Positions 1 to 8,508 of a DNA stretch of 64,000 bases are shown here, one piece after another. Numbering within the stretch: position 1 is the stretch's first letter; each line of letters opens with the position of its first letter. Source of the DNA: Comamonas odontotermitis (GTDB taxonomy: Bacteria; Pseudomonadota; Gammaproteobacteria; Burkholderiales; Burkholderiaceae_C); the NCBI RefSeq assembly GCF_020080045.1, contig NZ_CP083451.1, forward strand, positions 744,001-808,000, written 5' to 3'. Position numbers and translations under genes: made by a program. The notes under the pieces are model-generated. The model was not told the DNA's origin. It did not search any database and worked only from the letters and a program-made list of their open reading frames with translations.

Positions 1-140
1 AGCAATTGGGCGTAGAACTGCTTGGGCAGCGCGCTGCGGCTCATCAGGTCAGCCAGCACGCCCGGGGCAATCTTGCAGCCACAGCCGCCGCCATGGGACA
101 AGGAAGTGAGTCGAGGGGTCTGGGTGAGGTCGGTAGTCAT
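1..140 (-). CDS. selD: Selenide, water dikinase SelD (partial, N-terminus only)
   Basis: SelD uses ATP to turn selenide into selenophosphate, the selenium donor for SelA and for selenouridine synthesis in tRNA. Only the first 46 residues are present; the gene runs off the left edge. Residues 15-23 read SHGGGCGCK, the glycine-rich active-site loop, with C20 and K23 matching the catalytic Cys17 and Lys20 of E. coli SelD. C20 is encoded by TGT, so this SelD is the cysteine form and not itself a selenoprotein. The ATG is at 138-140 on the minus strand with no strong ribosome site. It is the fourth Sec gene in the window, with selA, selB and selC. It is transcribed divergently from yfiR, so any regulation is separate from the fdn-sel block. 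Confidence 0.9.
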   Translation of the reverse strand, partial: MTTDLTQTPRLTSLSHGGGCGCKIAPGVLADLMSRSALPKQFYAQL

Positions 141-260
141 GGATCAGAGTCTGGCGGGCAGGAGGAGCTACCCCTATTATCGACAGCTTGCGCATTCCCT
201 GCGCCTTGATGGGGAGCAATTGCAACCAGCCGTGAGCAAGGGATTGGCGGTACAGCAATT

Positions 261-280
261 TTTACATTGCTAATTGTAAA
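261..280. promoter_or_regulatory. Short inverted repeat in the selD/yfiR divergent intergenic region
   Basis: TTTACA (261-266) and TGTAAA (275-280) form 6-bp arms around an 8-bp spacer in an AT-rich patch between the divergent selD and yfiR starts. It may be a regulator site or part of a promoter. The arms are short enough to occur by chance, so the call is weak. Nothing else was recognised between 141 and 356. Confidence 0.25.
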
Positions 281-356
281 TATATGGAAGAATGCCAGGG
301 GATTGACGGGGGAGATGCATGGCGCAATGTGTCTCCAGGCAGTTGTCACTGAAGTC

Positions 357-950
357 ATGGAGCTGTTGTTGTCATATTGGAGGCCAGGTCGAGGCAATCG
401 AACATGGTCCCGCCGCTTCAGCGGCTGGGCGTGGCTCTTTGCTGCCTGTTTAAGCTGGTCGGCGGTTGCGTCAGAGGCTACCGATGCAGAGGTAGCCGCT
501 GAAACCAATGTGCAAGCGGTAACGCGCACCGTGATCGGGATACTGGGCTATACGCGCTGGCCCCATGAAAGCGAAGAGTTGCGGCTGTGCGCAGTGGGCG
601 CCACGGAATATGGAGCAGGGTTGCTGCAAAGCTCCGGGCTGGCGGTCGCTGGTCGGCGTCTCAGTGTCAAACAGGTGGATTCCGCACAGCTGAAAGCCTC
701 CGAGTGCGATGGCCTCTATGTGGGAGACATGGGCGAGCAGCAGTGGCGCAAGCTGATGCAGCAAGAAAGCGGCCGCCCCCTGTTGACGATCAGTGAGCGC
801 AGTGCGCTGTGCCGCATCGGTGCCATGTTCTGCCTCAGCCGCCAAGGTGAAGGCCCGGGCTTTGAAGTCAATCTGGACTCGATTGCCCGCAGTGGCCTGC
901 GCATCAGTCCCAAGATACTGCAGCTGGCGCGGTCCAAGGCGGTGCCATGA
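357..950 (+). CDS. yfiR: YfiR-family periplasmic repressor of the YfiN diguanylate cyclase
   Basis: A DUF4154/YfiR-family protein. In Pseudomonas, YfiR is a periplasmic protein that binds the periplasmic domain of YfiN and holds it inactive; envelope or redox stress relieves this. Here an N-terminal hydrophobic stretch ends in SAVASEA, fitting a Sec signal peptide. The mature part carries the family's GYTRWP segment near its start, a C-terminal FEVNLDSIARSGLRISPKI-type segment and several cysteines. The start is uncertain: in-frame ATGs at 315, 327 and 357 are possible. I chose 357 (197 aa) because it best fits the usual length of about 190; a GGGGGAG tract at 308-314 would serve the ATG at 327. 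The stop overlaps the yfiN start by 4 bp (ATGA), so the two are translationally coupled. Confidence 0.82.
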   Translation: MELLLSYWRPGRGNRTWSRRFSGWAWLFAACLSWSAVASEATDAEVAAETNVQAVTRTVIGILGYTRWPHESEELRLCAVGATEYGAGLLQSSGLAVAGRRLSVKQVDSAQLKASECDGLYVGDMGEQQWRKLMQQESGRPLLTISERSALCRIGAMFCLSRQGEGPGFEVNLDSIARSGLRISPKILQLARSKAVP

Positions 951-2176
951 GCCTTTTCATGGACAGCCAGGCATCGTTGCACGCAGTGATCCGGCGGGCC
1001 CATCTGCGCATGGCCGCCATGGCCATCTCGCTGGCAGGCGTCCTGCTGCTCGTGGTCGGGGTGGTGGTGCTGCGTTTCTACCTGCTCAACAACTTGCAAT
1101 TGATGGCCCGATCTCTGGCCTATACGGTCGAAGCGTCGTTGGTGTTCAACGACCATGGCGAGGCCAGCAGGGTACTGGATCAATTGCTGCGAAACGAGGA
1201 TGTAGCCCGCAGCCAGGTGTTTGACGCCCAGGGGCAGGTATTTGTGCAGTGGAGTTCTGCCAAAACCAGCTCGGGTGGCACCGGTGAGTTGCTGGCGGCA
1301 GTCATGGGAATGCGCCCTGCCGAAGCGCCGGTGAGCCAGGATGGCAGGCAGATCGGGCGTGTGGTGCTCTACAGCGACGGCGCAGGGTTCATTCGATTTC
1401 TCAGCTCCGGCTTGGCGGTGCTGTTGCTGTGCGTGGGGGTCAGCGGATTTATCGGCATGCGCCAGTCACGCCGCATGCTGGCCGATATTGCCGAGCCGTT
1501 GCAGCAACTGGCCAGAGTGGCTCGCGCGGTGCGGCATGATCGATCCATGGGGCAACGCGTGCCTCCCGCCCGGATTGCGGAGCTGCATGAACTGGGCGAT
1601 GACTTCAATGCGCTGCTGTCTGAATTGCAAATGCGGCAGGAGCGGCTGCGGCAGCAGAACTCGCAATTGGAGCTGCAGGCATCGCGCGACGGCCTGACGG
1701 GGCTGGCCAATCGCTCACATTTCGAGCAGCGCCTTCAGCAGGCGCTGCTCGATGCGGAGGCCATGGGGCGCAAGCTCGCCGTACTTTTTATCGATAATGA
1801 CCGCTTCAAGCAGGTCAACGATATTCATGGCCATGCGGCCGGAGACGCGCTGCTCAGGGCGGTAGGGCTCCGCCTTCATTCCGTGGTGCGCGAGGCAGAC
1901 CTGGTTGCCAGGCTGGGCGGCGATGAATTTGCCATTCTGCTCTACCCCATTGGCGGCATGGCGGATGCCCAGGTGGTGGAGCACAAGATCCAGGAGGCGA
2001 TGCAGTGCCCTGTGGTGACCAGTAGCGGTGTAGCACTCAGGCCCTCCGTGAGCGTCGGTATTGCAGTCTTCCCGCAGCACGGGCAGGATATGGAGGAATT
2101 GATGGGCCACGCAGACCAAGCCATGTACGAAGCCAAGGTGGTACGCCATGCCGGAAGTGCTGCGAACAAGGAGTAA
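947..2176 (+). CDS. yfiN: YfiN/TpbB-type membrane diguanylate cyclase (HAMP-GGDEF)
   Basis: A 409-residue inner-membrane diguanylate cyclase that makes c-di-GMP from two GTP. Order of parts: a first membrane helix at about 20-46, a periplasmic PAS-like domain at about 50-140, a second helix at about 146-168, a HAMP linker, a coiled coil near 215-245 and a GGDEF domain to the end. The catalytic motif GGDEF is intact at residues 324-328. Five residues upstream lies READ, the RxxD form of a product-inhibition I-site. With yfiR before it (4-bp overlap) and yfiB 3 bp after it, this is the complete YfiBNR module. In Pseudomonas that module drives biofilm and small-colony phenotypes; the same role here is inferred. 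Confidence 0.9.
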   Translation: MSLFMDSQASLHAVIRRAHLRMAAMAISLAGVLLLVVGVVVLRFYLLNNLQLMARSLAYTVEASLVFNDHGEASRVLDQLLRNEDVARSQVFDAQGQVFVQWSSAKTSSGGTGELLAAVMGMRPAEAPVSQDGRQIGRVVLYSDGAGFIRFLSSGLAVLLLCVGVSGFIGMRQSRRMLADIAEPLQQLARVARAVRHDRSMGQRVPPARIAELHELGDDFNALLSELQMRQERLRQQNSQLELQASRDGLTGLANRSHFEQRLQQALLDAEAMGRKLAVLFIDNDRFKQVNDIHGHAAGDALLRAVGLRLHSVVREADLVARLGGDEFAILLYPIGGMADAQVVEHKIQEAMQCPVVTSSGVALRPSVSVGIAVFPQHGQDMEELMGHADQAMYEAKVVRHAGSAANKE

Positions 2177-2179
2177 ATA

Positions 2180-2704
2180 ATGGAGTGGAGCCAGAGAGCC
2201 GGGGAGAAGTCACGTATTGCCCATGGAATGCGTTGGGCCATGGCCATGGTATTGGCTGTGGTGCTGGCCGCGTGCCAGACTCCGCCACCGCCGCCAGTAC
2301 AGCAAAGCGGACTGACGGCGCAACAGCAACAGGTGCTGCGCAACCAGGGGTTCTCGGAAGGAGATCAAGGCTGGGAGTTGCAGATGTCCGGCAAGCTGCT
2401 TTTCGAGTTTGATTCTGCCGAGGTGGGCGAGGCTGCGCGCACCAAGGTCGTGGAGCTCGCGCGGGCCTTGCTGAAAGAGGGCATCGACCGGCTACGCGTG
2501 GAAGGCTATACCGACGACCGAGGCAGTGCGGCCTACAACCTGAAACTGTCATTGCGCAGAGCTCAGGCTGTGAGCGATGTGTTGGTAGAGGCTGGCATGC
2601 CCAGGCAGAACATCGAGGTCAAGGGGCTTGGCAATGCCTTGCCTGTCATATCGGGCAATGCCGCAGAAAATCGCCGTGTCGCCATTGTGGTGCCCTTGTT
2701 CTAG
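2180..2704 (+). CDS. yfiB: YfiB-like OmpA-family outer-membrane lipoprotein
   Basis: A 174-residue lipoprotein with a signal peptide ending in the lipobox LAAC (C32), a proline-rich linker and a C-terminal OmpA-like peptidoglycan-binding domain at about 68-174. The domain shows FEFDSAEV, the signature segment VEGYTDDRGS, and the conserved NRRVAIV near the end. In the Pseudomonas system YfiB sits in the outer membrane and sequesters YfiR, releasing YfiN. It is the last gene of yfiRNB, 3 bp after yfiN, which supports this role over that of a generic Pal homologue. The 17-residue region before the hydrophobic core is long, so translation might begin at the internal methionine M17. Confidence 0.88.
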   Translation: MEWSQRAGEKSRIAHGMRWAMAMVLAVVLAACQTPPPPPVQQSGLTAQQQQVLRNQGFSEGDQGWELQMSGKLLFEFDSAEVGEAARTKVVELARALLKEGIDRLRVEGYTDDRGSAAYNLKLSLRRAQAVSDVLVEAGMPRQNIEVKGLGNALPVISGNAAENRRVAIVVPLF

Positions 2705-2856
2705 ATGTGCAGCTGCCAAGGCACTTCTTCTTGATGCTGCGGCTTTACGAAGGCTCGGTGTTGGGGCGCAGGACTGTCCGTTGCGTGAGCGGAGTTGCTG
2801 CACCGCTTTCTGGCATGCAGGTGGTTTCAGCAGTTCTGTCATCCTGTAGGACGGGT

Positions 2857-3675
2857 ATGGGCAAGAGATGGAAAGCGCTGGCGCTGGTGCCCTGGGTTTT
2901 CTTGGTGGGCTGTACCCCGGCATCGAATCTGGATCACAAAGCGGATCGCACACAAAACCCTGCCAAGGACGCACGCTGGCTGACCTTGATCGTCAAGGCC
3001 GGGGACGGCATCGAGCCCCAGCCGGTCACGCTGGAATACGAATCAGAAAAATGCGAGGAGCCGAGGAGCTACGGCGTCGGTGGGCAGTCGCAAAGCGGCG
3101 TTGCCCTGATGCGGGCTTCTCACTACGAAAAGATCAGCCTTGATCGAGCGCCGGAGAACCATGTCTACAAGGCGCGCTTTGCGATCGATGCCGGAGGAAG
3201 CTGCCAGTGGAAGCTGGTGTCTCTGGAGACCTCGTTCAAATATCGGAGCCATCATCCCCTGGCCCAAGGCAAGGAAGCGATTTCGAACAGGGAGAAGTTC
3301 GCTTTCAGAAGTGAAAAGGACTCTGTTCGCACACCCAACGTGAGAGTCAATTTTGAGTATTTCCCAGTGGTTTATCTCCACGACCACCCATCGGAGAACA
3401 GGTTTCGGTTGCAGAAAAAGTCCATGTTCTTCCCGCCGAGTCTGGATCCGTCGGAGTCGGGGACCATGACCCTAGAGCCCAAGGTGTTTGGCGACATGGC
3501 GATGACGGTCGGCGAAGACCCCCAGAGCAGACGAAATTATGTCGTAGCCTATCCCGACGGCGCAAAGGGCACGAGCTGGTCCAGGGATGTAGTGGGAGTT
3601 GAGGACAAAAGAATGCAGTGCTTGCTCTCCCCTGCAAAACAGAATTGCGCCCGGTTCAGCCCTATAAAGCGCTGA
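2857..3675 (+). CDS. Hypothetical lipoprotein
   Basis: I do not recognise a family. The protein is 272 residues from the chosen ATG at 2857, which is preceded by an AGGA ribosome site. It begins with a short positive n-region (MGKRWK), a hydrophobic core and a lipobox FLVGC with C19, so it should be an outer- or inner-membrane lipoprotein. The reading frame is open upstream to 2707, but that version would place the signal peptide internally. The mature protein has several cysteines and no repeats or membrane helices. It follows yfiB by about 150 bp on the same strand and ends just before the convergent selC tRNA. A link to the yfi operon cannot be shown. Confidence 0.6.
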   Translation: MGKRWKALALVPWVFLVGCTPASNLDHKADRTQNPAKDARWLTLIVKAGDGIEPQPVTLEYESEKCEEPRSYGVGGQSQSGVALMRASHYEKISLDRAPENHVYKARFAIDAGGSCQWKLVSLETSFKYRSHHPLAQGKEAISNREKFAFRSEKDSVRTPNVRVNFEYFPVVYLHDHPSENRFRLQKKSMFFPPSLDPSESGTMTLEPKVFGDMAMTVGEDPQSRRNYVVAYPDGAKGTSWSRDVVGVEDKRMQCLLSPAKQNCARFSPIKR

Positions 3676-3698
3676 TACGTCTGTCGGAGTGCATGGGA

Positions 3699-3794
3699 TG
3701 GCGGAGGGCAGCTGGAGTCGAACCAACCCAGGAGTGGCTGACACCCCTCACCGGGTTTGAAGCCCGGCCGCACCACCGGGCACGATTGCCTTCC
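3699..3794 (-). tRNA. selC: tRNA-Sec (anticodon TCA), including encoded CCA
   Basis: On the minus strand the transcript starts GGAAGGCA and ends TGCCCTCC-G-CCA, an eight-pair acceptor stem as expected for bacterial tRNA-Sec; pair 4 is an A.C mismatch. The anticodon stem-loop reads GGGCTTCAAACCC, giving anticodon TCA, which reads UGA. A long variable arm follows and the T-loop segment GGTTCGACTCC is present. The discriminator base is G and CCA is encoded. Total length of 96 with CCA matches selC (95 in E. coli). It sits 160 bp downstream of selB on the same strand, consistent with use together with SelA, SelB and the UGA in fdnG. Confidence 0.95.
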
Positions 3795-3902
3795 ATCAGA
3801 AAGTGCGCCGATTGTAGCCATTCCCGTTGCCCGTTGAGCCGGAGTGGATCATGCCCCTCAAAATGGAGTCAGGCGTGGCATGCGGCGCCCCGAGGCGCAA
3901 AC

Positions 3903-3923
3903 GAAGTGCCTGTTCGGCACTTC
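3903..3923 (-). terminator. Hairpin between selB and selC (weak terminator candidate)
   Basis: GAAGTGCC (3903-3910) and GGCACTTC (3916-3923) form a perfect 8-bp stem with a 5-nt loop just downstream of the selB stop on the minus strand. It is followed only by CGTTTGCG, not a long U tract, so it is a weak terminator or a processing hairpin before selC. A second GC-rich dyad lies nearby at about 3879-3897. Confidence 0.35.
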
Positions 3924-3954
3924 TTCCAGGTCGCCTGTTCCCCTCGCAGACGTT

Positions 3955-5877
3955 TCATGGCTGGCTGGCCTGCCAGCGCACACCGGGGCGCAGCATGTGG
4001 GCGTCGCGCACACGGCGGGTGTAGCCCACGCGGTCGAAGAACTCGAGGATCTGGATGGCGCGCTTGCGCCCGAGGCCTGTTGCATCTCGAAAGGCCGCAG
4101 CCTCCACCGCGCCCCGCTCGGCCTGCAAGGCCAGATCGGCGACCAATGCGGCCAGAGCATCGGTTTGCTCGGCTGCATAAAAGAGATCCTTGACAACCTG
4201 AAACACCAAGCCTTGCCGGGCCAATTTCTTGAGCAGTTGGCGTACCATTTCCTCGCCACTGCCGTGGTCCCGCGCGAGATCGCGAATCCAGGGCGGATCG
4301 AAACGGCCAGCGCCAATGGCGGGCAGCAGGCGCTCGGCCAAGGCCTGTTCAGCATTGCTCAACTGCACGCTGTGGCCTGGCAGATGCAGCCATGCACCGG
4401 TGGTGCTGATGTGCTGTGCCTGCAGCAAAGCCTCAATGAGGCTGGTGTAGAGCGCGTCGTGCATGCCATGCTGCAGGCTGGGCAATGCCATGCGGCGAAG
4501 GCGCGCAGCGTTGATGCCGGGCTCATCGGGCGCCACGCTGTGAAAACGTTCCAGGGCCTCAAGCACCTGGGTCTGCAGCGTCAGCCAAGCCCCATTGCTC
4601 AGCAAGAGCGCATCGCCATCCGTGGTGGGAAGTACGATGGCTTGGGCGGGGACCGGCGGCTGCGCCAGGCCTGTCAGCCGCACCAACTGGGATCGGGCGA
4701 TGCCATAAGAGGCCTCGGCCAACAGTGGTGCAGTGTCATGGCTTGTGACCCAGTGCTCCAGTGCTGCAAGGAACGCCAGCCGTGCCTCACTGCGGCGCTT
4801 GCGCGCTGGCGCATACGGGTCCAGCACCGTGGCCCCTGCAATGGTGCGGCTGGCCTGGGCATTGCGGATGATGATGCGATCACCCGGTTGTACAACGGCC
4901 GGCGCATCCAGCACCAGCTGGGCCAGGCATTCGGCTTCAGGCGGCAGTTCGCCGTCTTGCAGCAGGGCCACATGGCCGGTGCAGTGCATGGTGCCCAGGT
5001 GCATATGCACGGGCGCCCAGGGTTTGAGCGCTGGCGCACCGGCCAGCAACTGCAGTCGCACGTCGATACGTTGGGTGGTGTGCAGCAGGCGTGCATCCAG
5101 CAGCCAGTCGCCGCGCGCGATATCTTCCTTGGCAATGCCTGCAAGGTTGAGCGCACAGCGCTGTCCGGCCACGCCCTGGTTGCTCGCCCGGTTCTGCGCG
5201 TGGATGCTGCGCACCCGCACTGTCTTTCCGGTGGCCGAATGCACCAGGCTGTCGCCCACGGCAGCACTGCCATTGAAAACCGTACCCGTGACCACGGTCC
5301 CCTGTCCTGCCAGGCTGAACACGCGGTCGACGGCCAGGCGAAACAGGCCTTGCTGCGCGCGCTGGGGCATGGCCTGTGCAACGGCGTGCAGGTGCTGGCG
5401 CAGCGCATGCACGCCCTGGTCGCCCGGCAGTGCAGCCGCAGTCTCGAAAACAGGGGCATTGGCGAGAGGGCCATCTGCGAGAAGCGCGCGTATCGCATCC
5501 TTTACTATCGTCATGCGCTCGGGTGTTACGCGATCAACCTTGGTGAGCGCGACAGTGCCTTGTCGGACACCCAGCAGCTGCAGAATTTCCAGATGTTCGC
5601 GTGTCTGCGGCATCACCCCGTCATCGGCCGCCACCACCAGGAGTGCGTGGTCGATGCCCACGGCGCCTGCGGCCATGGTGTGAATGAACTTCTCATGCCC
5701 TGGCACATCGATGATGCCCAGTACATCACCATTGGACAGGGGGGCGTAGGCATAACCCAGCTCGATGGAGATACCGCGCGCCTTCTCTTCCTTGAGGCGG
5801 TCGGTTTCCACGCCCGTCAAGGCGCGTACCAGGGTGGTTTTGCCATGGTCAATATGGCCTGCGGTTCCAATGATCAT
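3955..5877 (-). CDS. selB: Selenocysteine-specific elongation factor SelB
   Basis: A 640-residue EF-Tu-like GTPase that carries Sec-tRNA(Sec) and binds the mRNA SECIS hairpin so that UGA is read as selenocysteine. The G1 loop is GHIDHGKT (7-14), G3 is DVPGH (57-61) and G4 is TKVD near 112. Domains II and III follow, then a C-terminal region of winged helices (about 400-640) that in SelB proteins binds SECIS RNA; its end contains a segment with [18 protein letters not shown]. coli SelB is 614 residues, so the length is normal. It starts 37 nt after the selA stop and is followed by selC. Confidence 0.97.
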   Translation of the reverse strand: MIIGTAGHIDHGKTTLVRALTGVETDRLKEEKARGISIELGYAYAPLSNGDVLGIIDVPGHEKFIHTMAAGAVGIDHALLVVAADDGVMPQTREHLEILQLLGVRQGTVALTKVDRVTPERMTIVKDAIRALLADGPLANAPVFETAAALPGDQGVHALRQHLHAVAQAMPQRAQQGLFRLAVDRVFSLAGQGTVVTGTVFNGSAAVGDSLVHSATGKTVRVRSIHAQNRASNQGVAGQRCALNLAGIAKEDIARGDWLLDARLLHTTQRIDVRLQLLAGAPALKPWAPVHMHLGTMHCTGHVALLQDGELPPEAECLAQLVLDAPAVVQPGDRIIIRNAQASRTIAGATVLDPYAPARKRRSEARLAFLAALEHWVTSHDTAPLLAEASYGIARSQLVRLTGLAQPPVPAQAIVLPTTDGDALLLSNGAWLTLQTQVLEALERFHSVAPDEPGINAARLRRMALPSLQHGMHDALYTSLIEALLQAQHISTTGAWLHLPGHSVQLSNAEQALAERLLPAIGAGRFDPPWIRDLARDHGSGEEMVRQLLKKLARQGLVFQVVKDLFYAAEQTDALAALVADLALQAERGAVEAAAFRDATGLGRKRAIQILEFFDRVGYTRRVRDAHMLRPGVRWQASQP

Positions 5878-5883
5878 TTGGAA

Positions 5884-5925
5884 ATGCTCTGTTTTTTATA
5901 GCTCTTGGCGATTTTCAGACGGGCG
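5884..5925. repeat. AT-rich fragment resembling the dispersed intergenic repeat (selA-selB gap)
   Basis: The short selA-selB gap holds TTTTTTATAGCTCTTGGCGAT, resembling one half of the dispersed ATAGCT..GCGCTT element seen best at 50612 and 20308. No second arm is clear, so this is a fragment or a chance resemblance. Confidence 0.3.
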
Positions 5926-7327
5926 CCAGAATAAGTTTCTTCCAGTTGTCGATGAACGCGGCCTGGTCTGTGGCTTCAAGGCAGCGCAGATCCAGCCACA
6001 GGGCATCCTGGCGCAGGCGGCCAATGACCGGGCGTGGCAGCCGACGAAGCGCAGCTTCGAGCTGCTGCAGCAACTGGCCGGCGCGCCTGGGGTCTGCGGA
6101 GCGGATCACCAGGCCATGGCTGGGCAGGCTTTCCACAGGCAGCGCGCCGCTGCCGATCTGGCTGGACATGGCAGCCGGCTCCACCACATACGCGGTGCCC
6201 AGCGCGCTTTGCACAGGGGCTTGCAGAACTTCGGCCTGCTGCTGCATGTCGGATGCAGCGCGGGTGAACAGGCGCAAGGTGGTGAGGCGAAGGGCCAATT
6301 GCTCGGGGTGCAGGTACAGGCTCAGGGTGGGCTCCAGCGCGGCCAGCGTCAGCTTGCCTACGCGCAATGCACGTTTGAGCGGGTTCTTCTTGATCTGTGC
6401 AATCAGTGTCTTCTTGCCGACGATGATGCCCGCCTGTGGGCCACCCAGCAATTTGTCGCCGCTGAAGGTGACGATGTCGGCGCCGGCTTCGACGGTTTCT
6501 CGCACCGTCACCTCGTACGGCAAGCCCCAGGCCCGCATGTCGACCAAGGTGCCACTGCCCAGGTCCACGATCATTGGCAGTTGGTGGGTGTGTGCAATAT
6601 TCGCCACGGCGGCATCCGAAACAGACTTGGTGAACCCCGAGATGGCGTAGTTGCTGCAATGCACCTTCATCAGCGCCGCCGTCTGGCCGGAGATGGCTTC
6701 GGCATAGTCCTTTTCATGTGTGCGGTTGGTGGTGCCGACTTCGACCAGGGTGGCGCCCGCGCGCGTCATCACATCGGGGATACGGAAGGCGCCGCCAATC
6801 TCCACCAGTTCACCGCGGGAGACGATAACCTCCCTGTTCGATGCCAGAGTGGACAGCACCAGCAGCACCGCCGCTGCGTTGTTGTTGACGATGGTGGCGG
6901 CTTCCGCGCCGGTCAGGCGGCAGATCAGGTCCTCTACCAGATCGTCGCGGTCGCCGCGGCCCCCATCGGCCAGGTCATATTCCAGGTTGCTGGGTGTGGC
7001 CAGCGCCTGCACCACGGCGTCCATGGCCTCCTGCGGCAGCAGTGCGCGGCCTAGGTTGGTGTGCAGCACGGTTCCGGTCAGGTTGTAGACGGCCCGCAGG
7101 CGAGGGGCAAATAGCCGCTGCAGCGCATGCTCGGCAGCATCCAGCAGGGCGTCGGCACTGGGCGCGGTCTGGCTGTCCTTGGCTGCCAACCACTGGGCGC
7201 GAGCGTCTGCAAGCGCTGCGCGAATGGCATCGGTGCATTGCGTTTTGCCATAGTGCGCAAGCAGCCCGGCAGTACGGGGATGCTGCAGCAACTTGTCGAC
7301 GGAGGGCAGGTGAGAGGCAGTGCGCAT
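5915..7327 (-). CDS. selA: L-seryl-tRNA(Sec) selenium transferase SelA
   Basis: A PLP enzyme that converts Ser-tRNA(Sec) to Sec-tRNA(Sec) using selenophosphate. The 470-residue protein shows the family landmarks [16 protein letters not shown] in the N-terminal third, NNNAAAVLL, and the cofactor lysine K292 in [14 protein letters not shown] (Lys295 in E. coli SelA). I chose ATG 7327, beginning [15 protein letters not shown], because it aligns with the known N-terminus (E. coli 463 aa). An in-frame methionine at 7375 would place a strong terminator-like hairpin inside the coding region. The ribosome site is weak. It lies between fdhE and selB on the minus strand, separated from fdhE by that hairpin. 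Confidence 0.96.
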   Translation of the reverse strand: MRTASHLPSVDKLLQHPRTAGLLAHYGKTQCTDAIRAALADARAQWLAAKDSQTAPSADALLDAAEHALQRLFAPRLRAVYNLTGTVLHTNLGRALLPQEAMDAVVQALATPSNLEYDLADGGRGDRDDLVEDLICRLTGAEAATIVNNNAAAVLLVLSTLASNREVIVSRGELVEIGGAFRIPDVMTRAGATLVEVGTTNRTHEKDYAEAISGQTAALMKVHCSNYAISGFTKSVSDAAVANIAHTHQLPMIVDLGSGTLVDMRAWGLPYEVTVRETVEAGADIVTFSGDKLLGGPQAGIIVGKKTLIAQIKKNPLKRALRVGKLTLAALEPTLSLYLHPEQLALRLTTLRLFTRAASDMQQQAEVLQAPVQSALGTAYVVEPAAMSSQIGSGALPVESLPSHGLVIRSADPRRAGQLLQQLEAALRRLPRPVIGRLRQDALWLDLRCLEATDQAAFIDNWKKLILAPV

Positions 7328-7340
7328 GGGTGAAACGTCT

Positions 7341-7379
7341 AAAAACGAAAAACGATGGTGCGGGTAAGCAACCATCGTT
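7341..7379 (-). terminator. Intrinsic terminator or attenuator between fdhE and selA
   Basis: On the minus strand AACGATGGT pairs with ACCATCGTT (9 bp, 11-nt loop; arms at 7371-7379 and 7351-7359), followed directly by TTTCGTTTTT. It lies after the fdhE stop (7445) and only 13 nt before the selA ATG. It could end the fdn transcript, attenuate selA, or both. Confidence 0.7.
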
Positions 7380-7444
7380 CTAGTATGGCATGGTGGCACG
7401 GCGCGCATCATTGCGCCTTGCCATCAGCAGCCGGCGGGCCGCCG

Positions 7445-8407
7445 TCAGTGCAGGTCGGGCACGGAAGCGCTGTCGTCCGCCTGGGGTTCCGCCACGGCAA
7501 CAAACAGCAACGGGTTGCCGCTGGCGCGCTGGAACCGGGTCTCTTCGCTCATCAGCAGATCGAGCATCAGGCTGGCCAGATCATCGGCCAGCGGCTCGGC
7601 CAACGGGTCCTTTTCCTGGTTGACGATCTTGCGGTAGCTGCCGCACGCGTCACAGGTTTCGGCGAGCACCACATCCTTGCCACCTTCCAGGCCCTGGTAG
7701 TGAATGCCTTTGGTCGATTCGCAGTGCGAGCACTTGACGCGCACCATATGCCATTCGGTGCTGCAGCAGCCGCAGTGCAGATAACGGTGACCGGCCATCT
7801 TGCCGCCAATGCGCACCACGCTGGCCACCGGCTCGGCGGCGCATACGGGGCAGATGGTGGCGGGATCGGTGTAGGGCACGTCGCCGGCCCGCAACTGGCT
7901 TGCGCGGCGGGCAAACACCACCTGCAGCGCGGCCATGGCAAAGGGGGCCATACCCACATCGCGTGCAGCCAATTCCTTGGTGAGCAGGCGCTTTGCCAGG
8001 GCGTTGCGCTCCTCGGCACTTGTTGCCTGCAGCTCTGCAATCAGTGGTTGCAGTGGCGCGGGCAGCCCGCCTGCGCCGGAGAGATCGGCCAGCATGCCAT
8101 CCAACACCTGGTGCCAGACGGGGTCGAGATGGTCTGCGGCCGGCAGCAGTGGCGACGAAAATTCCTGCGCCTGTGCAATGGCCGCTGCATCGGGCTCTGC
8201 CACACGCAAGTTCTGCACGGCGCGGTGCTGGGCCTGCACCAGACTGGCGATGAAGTTCAGGTAGTCGGCAATCGGGTTGCCTTCGGCCAGCTGGCGGATG
8301 CGATTGGCGCGTTCCAGAAACAGGCTGCTGGTATCGGGCAGCAGCACGCGCGGAAAGCTGGTGTGGTCCAGCGACTCGATCTCGCCGGGTTGAAGAATGC
8401 GTTGCAT
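7445..8407 (-). CDS. fdhE: Formate dehydrogenase accessory protein FdhE
   Basis: A 320-residue cytoplasmic protein needed for formate dehydrogenase activity in E. coli, where it binds the Tat-exported catalytic subunit and has a rubredoxin-like iron site. The C-terminal half has the expected paired cysteine knuckles: CPVC near 190, HCGCC and CSHC near 220-235 and CDACG near 260. Length matches the family (E. coli 309 aa). It follows fdnI on the minus strand, with a 10-bp inverted repeat in the 101-nt gap, and precedes the hairpin before selA. Its place inside the fdn-sel block supports the assignment. Confidence 0.95.
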   Translation of the reverse strand: MQRILQPGEIESLDHTSFPRVLLPDTSSLFLERANRIRQLAEGNPIADYLNFIASLVQAQHRAVQNLRVAEPDAAAIAQAQEFSSPLLPAADHLDPVWHQVLDGMLADLSGAGGLPAPLQPLIAELQATSAEERNALAKRLLTKELAARDVGMAPFAMAALQVVFARRASQLRAGDVPYTDPATICPVCAAEPVASVVRIGGKMAGHRYLHCGCCSTEWHMVRVKCSHCESTKGIHYQGLEGGKDVVLAETCDACGSYRKIVNQEKDPLAEPLADDLASLMLDLLMSEETRFQRASGNPLLFVAVAEPQADDSASVPDLH

Positions 8408-8429
8408 ACGGGGATTTTCTCAAGTATCA

Positions 8430-8460
8430 ACGCCGATAGACCTGGTAGGGCTATCGGCGT
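8430..8460 (-). other. Perfect 10-bp inverted repeat between fdnI and fdhE (no U tract)
   Basis: ACGCCGATAG (8430-8439) and CTATCGGCGT (8451-8460) form a perfect 10-bp stem with an 11-nt loop. On the minus strand it is followed by TGATACTTGAG, so it is not a standard intrinsic terminator. It may protect the 3' end of fdnGHI mRNA after processing or lower fdhE expression. Confidence 0.6.
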
Positions 8461-8508
8461 CTTTGGAGGGCCGGGGTGAGGCCAAAGCCTCTGCCGGCAA
8501 GGGCTGGC

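Noticed and set aside
3844..5901. A 685-codon open frame opposite selB
   Set aside because: GC-rich antisense shadow of selB with no recognisable motif; its codons mirror selB.
8430..8460. Intrinsic terminator between fdnI and fdhE
   Set aside because: The stem is strong but no U tract follows on the minus strand.
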